Of a stretch of 64,000 nucleotides of DNA, positions 36,752-64,000 are shown in pieces. Below the pieces are notes generated by a model. That model did not search any database. It saw only the letters and a list, made by a program, of their open reading frames with translations, and had not been told where the DNA came from. Made by a program: the position numbers and the translations under genes. The DNA comes from Cacajao melanocephalus (taxonomy: Eukaryota; Chordata; Mammalia; Primates; Pitheciidae). The stretch is taken from positions 41,018 to 105,017 of the forward strand of contig CAUYLG010022074.1 of the NCBI GenBank assembly GCA_963573385.1, in the 5' to 3' direction. Position 1 is the stretch's first letter, and every line of letters begins with the position of its first letter.

Positions 36752-37133
36752 GGTGAAGGCCAGGCCTGCAGAGTGAGGAGGGGGTGGGAGTCCCAGGGGT
36801 GTGCCAAGGGAAGGCTCAGGTCACTGGGACTCTGGCCCCATCTCTGAGTCCTTTGGCCACACCCCTAGCCCTGAAGATGGGTCCGGGGGAAGCCCTGACT
36901 CCACCTCTTGAGCCTTCTGGCCACGCCTCTGCAATCCACATCCCGCTCTGTTGGCCCCAACCCTACTGGGGACACCCACCTCCCCTGATACCACTCCCTG
37001 AGATTCTGAAGATTCTATAAGGGTCCCCTTCCTCTACAGCTGACATGGGAGACTCTGACCCAATGCCTTTTAGGAGATGGTCCTTGAGAAGAGACTCTCC
37101 AGCCTCATGGGAACCCCTCCCACATAACATTTA

Positions 37134-37458
<325 letters not shown>

Positions 37459-38029
37459 TTAGGGAACCTCATTCTCTTTCCCAAGGGGCCCCCATCCCTG
37501 CCAGGCCCTTCCTCTGAGTCCTTTCCTCCATGGCTCCACAGGGGCTCCTCTCTCTGTCCCCATGGGCTGTGGTGTTGGTGTCTGATTGGGCTGATAGCCA
37601 AGCCCTCCTTCTCTGCCAACTGCTTCTCCCTCCTTCCCCCTCTTCCCAGCCGGTCTGCCTCCCAGTTCTCCTCCTCCCTCCCGCAAGGCTACCCCCAGTC
37701 CCCAGCACTTCAGGGCTCAACACAGTCGCACCTGCTTACACCCATTCTTCCAGCCCCATCTCACCTGTGAAAGCGCCCTATGGCTTCCCCCAGGCTGCAT
37801 CCACACCCGCAGACTCACAGCTGCTCCTGGCGGCCAGCAGGGCAGGGATGGTCACCCCCATTGTGCAGATGTGGAAACTGAGGCCCAGGCAGGTGAGGGT
37901 AGGCACTCTGAGTCCAGCGCCCCAACCACGACGCTCATTCTGTAGTGTGATATGGGGTGATGGTCGCCAGAAGTCCTAGAAGCCCAGAGTCACCCATGCT
38001 GGCACCCCTAGGAAGCACAACCCAGCCAC

Positions 38030-38975
38030 AGCCTCCATCCTACCACACACACACACTCACACACACACACACACACACACACACGGCACAGCGTTCATCC
38101 ATCCCACAGTAAAGACCGGGCACTAGCCGACTTCCAGGCACTGTGCTGGATGCCACTTTGCAGTGAACAAGACGGGGCCGCTCGTTCAGACAGGTGTCCA
38201 ACACACACAACAAACGTCACTGCATACTCACACACAGTGGGCACACAGCCTGTCAGAGACACCCAAACAGATCAAACAAGTCCCCACCCCCTACCCTGGG
38301 CCAAACAGAGAGAAACACATCAGGAGACCCTACACACATCACAGTCCCACATAAGCCCTCACCCCGCCACAGTCAGGGACACACAGGCCTGCAACACACT
38401 TAAGAGTCACAGCAAAGAAAGAGTCACCGCACACAATGGGGGTCACAGAACCTATCACAGTGTCACACCCCCAATTACAAGGCACTCAGTGACAGCCACC
38501 CACACACTAACAGTCTCTTATTCACACCGACAGTCATAGGGGAGAGACACGGTGCCATCCACAACCACAGCCACATGGCCACATCCACAGACCATGACAC
38601 AGACTCACAACGCCACACAAGAAAGGCGCACGGCGCACAACCACAGCCACACACACACACACAGACACACACACCATCAGAATAAGCACACAGCAGTAGC
38701 CACACAATGATAGTCTTACTGTCATTGCACACAACCACACAGACGCCAAGACAGTCACACACAGAGACAGCAGCCACACGGGGGGCCAATGGCAGCCACA
38801 GCACAGCCACACACACACCATCCGAGTGACACCCACAACGACAGCACCACAATGACAATGACACACACCCGCGGACCTCCTGAAGCCACACAATCCCAGC
38901 CACACGATGTCAGTTACACAACCACACACAGACACACAATGACAACCACACAATCACAGTTACCCACGGCCACCC
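38030..38975. repeat. A/C-rich, G-poor simple-sequence tract
   Basis: This roughly 0.9 kb stretch on the + strand is dominated by CACA, CACAG, ACAATG and CCACAC words, with pure CA arrays near 38045-38083 and 38648-38672. It abuts the CpG island just 3' (on +). Long open frames on the minus strand rich in Cys/Val/Gly/Trp are compositional artefacts. Confidence 0.85.
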
Positions 38976-39440
38976 TCACCACGGGCGCTGGGCTCCTCCG
39001 CCCGGGGTCTCCTCCCCCCCCTCCGTCCCCTCCCCCACCACAGCTCGCTGCCTCCCCTCCCCCGCCCCTCCCCGCGCTGGACCCGGAGGCACCCGACCCT
39101 CAGGAACCGGGGAACGACGCCGAGGGTGGGAAGCCCACCGGAGGGGATGAGGGGCGCCCCCAGCCCCTCCCCTCACCGCGTCGAGGCTGCAGTCGCCGGA
39201 GACCCCGCTCCGCCTAGATGGCCCCGGCGCGGCGAGATGGACAGACGGCCGCCGGCCCGGCTGACAGGCGCGGAGACCGAGATGCGGTCGGCCGGGCCGG
39301 GCAGCGCCGCGCAGACTCCGAGGCGGAGGGAGGGGCGGGGCCTCCGAGCGCCTCCTTTGCATAGCCCCCCCATAGGGCGGGGCCTCATTGGCGGGGCGGG
39401 GCGGGGCCTCCGTGCTCTTGGGGGCGGGGCGTGTTAGTAT
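38976..39440 (-). promoter_or_regulatory. PLPPR2: CpG-island promoter, assigned to PLPPR2
   Basis: This region is dense in CpG, with GC boxes at 39375-39384 (GGGCGGGGCC), 39391-39407 (three tandem GGGGC units) and 39421-39433, a CCAAT box (ATTGG at 39387-39391) and an octamer-like TTTGCAT near 39355. It lies between the CCDC159 3' end and the first PLPPR2 coding exon on the same strand, so it is the likely PLPPR2 promoter. The untranslated first exon could not be placed. Confidence 0.7.
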
Positions 39441-39845
39441 CAATTGCGGGAAGGAACCAAAAATGGATGTAAAGAGAGAAGACCCTGGGGTTAGCGGGGG
39501 CTCCAAGGATAATAGGAGGGAGGGGCTTCAGAGCATGTCCATGCTCCTTGCTCTCTGGGCCTCAATTTCCCCATTCACCAGGGCCCCCTAGAAAGGAAGG
39601 CTCTATGGCCAGTTTGGAAGTCTGTCTGTCCGCTCGTATCTGGACAGAATGACTCCTTGCCTTGTCATATATTAAATCTGGCTTTACCATGTCCCCTGAT
39701 TCCAAGCCCACACATCCCAAAAGACCTCTGGGGTCTCCACACGCCTCCGCCGCAACACTGAAGAGTAAACTGGGAGGGCAGGGGGATTCCTAGCACAGGA
39801 AGTAGTAGGACTAACAGTCCAGGGCAAGAAGAGGGTCTCGGCTAA

Positions 39846-39851
39846 TTTATT
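39846..39851 (-). terminator. CCDC159: CCDC159 polyadenylation signal AATAAA
   Basis: TTTATT on the + strand, within CTAATTTATTTTC, only about 70 bases past the CCDC159 stop codon. It leaves about 400 bases before the PLPPR2 CpG island. Confidence 0.8.
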
Positions 39852-39917
39852 TTCTCTCTGGAGGGGTCTTCAGGCAGAGCAGTCCCGGCTGCTCAAGCTG
39901 TGGAGAGAGAGGGTGGG

Positions 39918-48703
<8,786 letters not shown>

Positions 48704-49631
48704 CAGGGATCGCGAAGCCAGACCTCAGCTGTGACGCTGAAATTTGATCCCGCGGGGACACCATCGCATTAAAAAGCTCAGAGGCTGAAGGAGTCACAGA
48801 GAGGGGTGTGGCCGGCATTTTAGTTCCGCCCCTGCCGGAGTAGCCAAAGGCCTCACTGCGCCTTCACGCTTAGTAGCCGCGGTGTAATTGGATAAAAGCC
48901 CGTAGAGGGGGCGGGAACCCAGGTGAGTTTCTACCAATCGATTAGTCAGTCCCCAAGAGGGCGGGACAGAAAGCTGCAGATTTACGATCCGATTGGTTTC
49001 GGGCTCAGCTGGGAGGCGGGACGAATTTTTGGTTGGGGGAAAGCCACCAGGGGACACGGTGGAGGAGGGGTCGCTGTCCACCCAGGGGCGCTGGAGTGAG
49101 GTACCGAATTCAGCCCGTTTGGCCCCGGCGCCTCTGTTCTCGGAATCCGGGGGCTGTGGGTTGACGTCCCGGTTCCTAACGGTGGGATCGGTGTCCTCGG
49201 AATGCGATTTGGGGTTTCCTTGGGGGCTTTGGGGATCTTGACCTTACATCCGGGATTCTGTTATGAGAGGGGTGGTCTTGGCTGTCTGACCTGGATCCCT
49301 GCGGTGATATTTGGGAGTTAGTGGGGTGGTCTCTGAAAACCTAGGGCTATGAGCTGGAGCTGCTGGGGCTGAAATTTGGGGGCTCTGAAGTGGCATGGAG
49401 ATTGAGGTCCAGACAGCCTGAGATCTTGAGCGCTGACATTTGGAGACATGGGGTCCAGGGCTGTCTTTGGGCCCTTACTGCTTTGGGCCTTTCTCACTCT
49501 CATTCCTGGGCTGCTTTGCCAGAATCTCTGATGGATTGGCCCTTACCCTGTCCCCGAGCGGGCTCACAGGGTCTGAAAGCCACGCACAAGGCAAAGGTAA
49601 AGTTCTGAGCCACCCGGTGCCTCCTTCCTAG

Positions 49632-51782
<2,151 letters not shown>

Positions 51783-51799
51783 CATGGACCCTGCATGCC

Positions 51800-51805
51800 A
51801 ATAAA
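51800..51805 (+). terminator. TMEM205: TMEM205 polyadenylation signal AATAAA
   Basis: AATAAA lies only 18 bases after the TAG stop, so the 3'UTR is very short (about 40 bases). Confidence 0.9.
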
Positions 51806-51944
51806 TGCTTCTTTGGAAATGGCTGCTGTCTTTTTTTCCCCTCCATGAGAAGCAGGGGGAGGGGCAGGCAAGGGTAGAGCCGAGGGCCTCAGTTTCCCCA
51901 TTCATGAAGCATGATGATTTGGAGTATCAGGCATTGTGGCCCAT

Positions 51945-52935
<991 letters not shown>

Positions 52936-52959
52936 ATGCTTTTAACAGCCGTAGGCATA

Positions 52960-53430
52960 GAAGGAGCTGTTGCTTGGGTAGGGCGGGCTCTAGACGCTCG
53001 GTGCGGCTTCCAGCCCCGCCCACTCGCTTTCTGCAATCCCCGCCCAAGACTCTGCCCCGCTGGGTCCTCCCCCATCCCCCGCTCCGGGAACTGCCCCTCC
53101 TCTGCCTCCTGGGCGGAGCCCGCGCGGGATCCGGGTGGCTGCAGGCTGCGGGCTTCGGCGGCTGCGGGGCGGGGGTCTCGGCCAAGGCCAGGCCGCAGCG
53201 AGTTCACCGGCTGATCTCCTGCGGGCGGCGCCCCATACGAGAAGCGACCCCTGGGAAGGAGCGCAGCCTGCCCAGCCACTCTGCATTCGAGCAGGTCTGT
53301 GGGGTACAGGGGTTTTGGGGGAAGGGTGGGGGGCCTGGAGAACAAAGGCGGGGCTGCGCGGAACGCCTCTGCCCTCGCCCCCACCCAGCTGGGCACTTGG
53401 GAAGCGCTGATGGGGCGCGGGCGGGGCAGA
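52960..53430 (+). promoter_or_regulatory. RAB3D: CpG-rich region, likely RAB3D promoter and untranslated exon 1
   Basis: GC- and CpG-rich DNA lies about 2.3 kb upstream of the RAB3D start codon, with no other gene to claim it. The RAB3D coding exon has an acceptor upstream of its ATG (55624-55625), so an untranslated first exon must lie 5' of it. Its exact donor could not be fixed. 53431-54560 beyond it is unique intron-like DNA without coding signal. Confidence 0.55.
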
Positions 53431-54764
53431 GAGCCCAGCTGGGGACAGGCGTTGGGACCATATGGTGATGGGGGAAGTTCCCGAGCCACCTGCACTGGCT
53501 GGGGCGCCCCAAATCTAATGAAGGGGGAGAGAGGCGAGCTCCCCGGGGTTAGGCTTGAGGGAGGGTCGGCAGATGGTTAGAATGAGGCGGGACCGACTGA
53601 CACAGAGTTGCTGAGGCTGGGGGAGGTGGGAGCCCCAGCCTTGAGGCCCTGCCCTGTGTGGGAAAAGGTTTCCTGCCTCTTCCCTTCCTCAAACTCGTTC
53701 TCCTGGAACACGGGGTGGGGCCAATTAGGTCCTCGTTTAAAGTGGAAAAAAGCCCCAAAGGCGGTTGAGAAATAGCTTTGCCAGGGTTTTCTCAGCCTCT
53801 GCCCAGCCTCTCTATGGGGTTCCTGCAGCGGCCATAGACAACTGGGGAAACTGATGCCTGGGAGAGGTTATGAGGGCTGAGGGAGCACCCTGGACCGAGA
53901 TAAAGCAGCATGTTGGAGTGTGGGCAGATTCAAGCAGCCCAGGCCTGGGAGAGATTGCCTGGAAAGACCAGCGGTGGGCAGCGGTGGTCGCGGTGGTGGG
54001 GTTGTGTTAATGAGGGGCTGGGATGGTTTCCCTGGATATAGGACTCTCATTCCTGCCTCCGTGGACTGGGGCTGGAGTGAGTCAGCCTTGGGCAGAAGGA
54101 GACAGGCCCAGCCCCTTTGGCAAATAGAAAATGGCAGTACCCATTGAGGGGGTAGAACTGGCCTTTAAACCTGGGCTGTGTACATAGAAAACCCCTTCCC
54201 CCTGGAACTCAGAGAAGGGGTTATATTTGGCATGAGCTGGGGGAGGGCAGGCGCCCCAGTGGCTGACACCTACCAAAGTCAACACCTAAGCCTTAATCGG
54301 GGGCTCTATCCAGCTTATCCAGTTGGCAGGTCCTCCCCCCCACCCCACCCCACCCCAGCTTACACCTGGGCCACACCAGCTGCACACGCTGGGGCGAAGT
54401 CCACACCTGTGCCTTCTCCAGAGTCTAGTTCTGCAGCGGCCAGAGCCCCTTACCCTCGGCCCTGAACTTGAACCCTTTGCCAGGCCTCCGAGTCTCCAGA
54501 CAGGAAGGGTCTCCCCACCTTCCAGCCCAATAAAGACTCAATTACGCCATAGGGTGTGAAGATTAAACAGCAGTCACATTTTTGGTGCCCCAGCTGTATA
54601 CCAGGCTCTGTCTAATGACCGTTATGTGTGTTAATATCTTCCCACTGGAAGGAACATGACCGCCCGAGGGTGGACTTTTTCTTGTCACAGCTGTATCTCC
54701 ACGGAGAACAGGACCTGGCACAGAGTAAGCATTTGTTGAATGAACAAAGAAACGCATTTTAGAT

Positions 54765-55410
<646 letters not shown>

Positions 55411-55686
55411 GAGAAGAAGAAAGAAACTCATTTTAGGCTCACAACCAACTACTCTTTCAGGAAGGGACTATGACAAACATCCCATTTTGCAGAAGAGGAA
55501 ACTGCGGTCCAGAGGGAGCAAGCGATGCATCCAGCATCACTTGGCTTCCAAGTGACTGAGCTGAGATTTGAATCCAGCCCTGGTGCATCCACAGGAGCTA
55601 TTACTGGTGTTTGATTCCCCTGCAGGACGCCCGTCTCCCCTCTCTGAGGATTTCAGGCCTCCCCATCCTAGGAGGCTGGGGCCAAG

Positions 55687-58607
<2,921 letters not shown>

Positions 58608-58854
58608 GTTAGTGCCCACCCTGGGCCACAGGCCCTGGGTCTCCCAGAACCAAACCCTCATCACCATCCTCAGATTCAGGGTCCAACCTAGTCACCGACC
58701 CTTTGAGGATCAGCCCAGGAAAATACCCATGTGTACGCCACCTTTGCTGTTTAATTTCAGGGGATCCATGCACAGGAACTCCCACTACCCCACTGCCTAT
58801 GCCCGAGGAACCCAGCAAAACCATTTCTAGAAACTGATCCTATAGATATCCTCA

Positions 58855-59510
<656 letters not shown>

Positions 59511-59595
59511 TCTTTATGTTTTGATATGGCAATGTTATCTGGCTAAGCAGAAAAACCAAACAGCAAAATAGTGGATATGACTGCTTCCTTTAGTC

Positions 59596-60361
<766 letters not shown>

Positions 60362-60569
60362 AGCTATAACCATCCCTTTCCCCTTCTATTCTTGCCATTG
60401 CTTTGTTGGAGAAACTGGGTCTTTGTTGTATGGGGCAGGGCTCTGGAGCCCCAGGTAGCCTGGAAGTGGTGAAGTGGGTTATGCCTGTCACGGGCTGGAA
60501 TACTTGTAGATGTTTCCCATACCTACTTGCAGATCATATCTGGGATCTCGGGGTAAGGGGAGATTCTCA

Positions 60570-64000
<3,431 letters not shown>

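Noticed and set aside
38475..38953. Two minus-strand frames of about 140 residues rich in C, V, G and W
   Set aside because: Produced by the GTGT-rich complement of the A/C simple-sequence tract. No domain or conserved pattern.

Overview
The window is primate nuclear DNA. It contains on the order of 90-100 full or partial Alu elements, older MIR, MLT1-type LTR and DNA-transposon relics, spliced genes with GT-AG introns, and CpG-rich promoters. Six protein-coding genes and the 3' end of a seventh can be reconstructed exon by exon. They are, left to right: RGL3 (last three coding exons, +), EPOR (complete, +), SWSAP1 (complete, -), PLPPR2 (complete, -), CCDC159 (complete, -), TMEM205 (complete, +) and RAB3D (first three coding exons, +, running off the right edge). 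This order and the relative strands match the human 19p13.2 cluster as I know it, read in reverse complement to the human assembly. EPOR differs from human EPOR (as I remember it) at dozens of residues and is one residue longer, so the source is probably a non-human simian. A New World monkey would fit, but the species cannot be proved from the sequence alone.

Layout: 1-3.8 kb, 3' end of RGL3 (Ras-association domain). 3.8-11.9 kb, Alu-dense intergenic DNA holding a roughly 0.5 kb-arm inverted repeat (7.57-9.48 kb) nested inside a split MIR. 11.9-19.2 kb, EPOR with a GATA/Sp1-type promoter and a 3'UTR Alu with a visible target-site duplication. 20.6-22.0 kb, SWSAP1 and its CCAAT-box promoter. 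22-28.5 kb, repeats including an MLT1-type LTR. 28.5-39.4 kb, PLPPR2, from polyA signal to CpG-island promoter, with a 0.9 kb A/C-rich tract inside the 5' end. 39.8-48.7 kb, CCDC159. Its first intron holds an unexplained same-strand two-exon reading frame. 48.6-49.2 kb, a shared divergent CCDC159/TMEM205 promoter. 49.6-51.8 kb, TMEM205. 53-64 kb, RAB3D, whose last visible intron is almost pure Alu and contains a palindromic-ended DNA transposon.

The genes do not form a pathway. They are neighbours: a Ras/Ral exchange factor, a cytokine receptor, a recombination factor (SWSAP1-ZSWIM7), an inactive lipid-phosphatase-like membrane protein, a coiled-coil protein, a small membrane protein and a secretory Rab GTPase. 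Every coding join given here was checked for reading phase by hand. Untranslated exons are mostly not placed.
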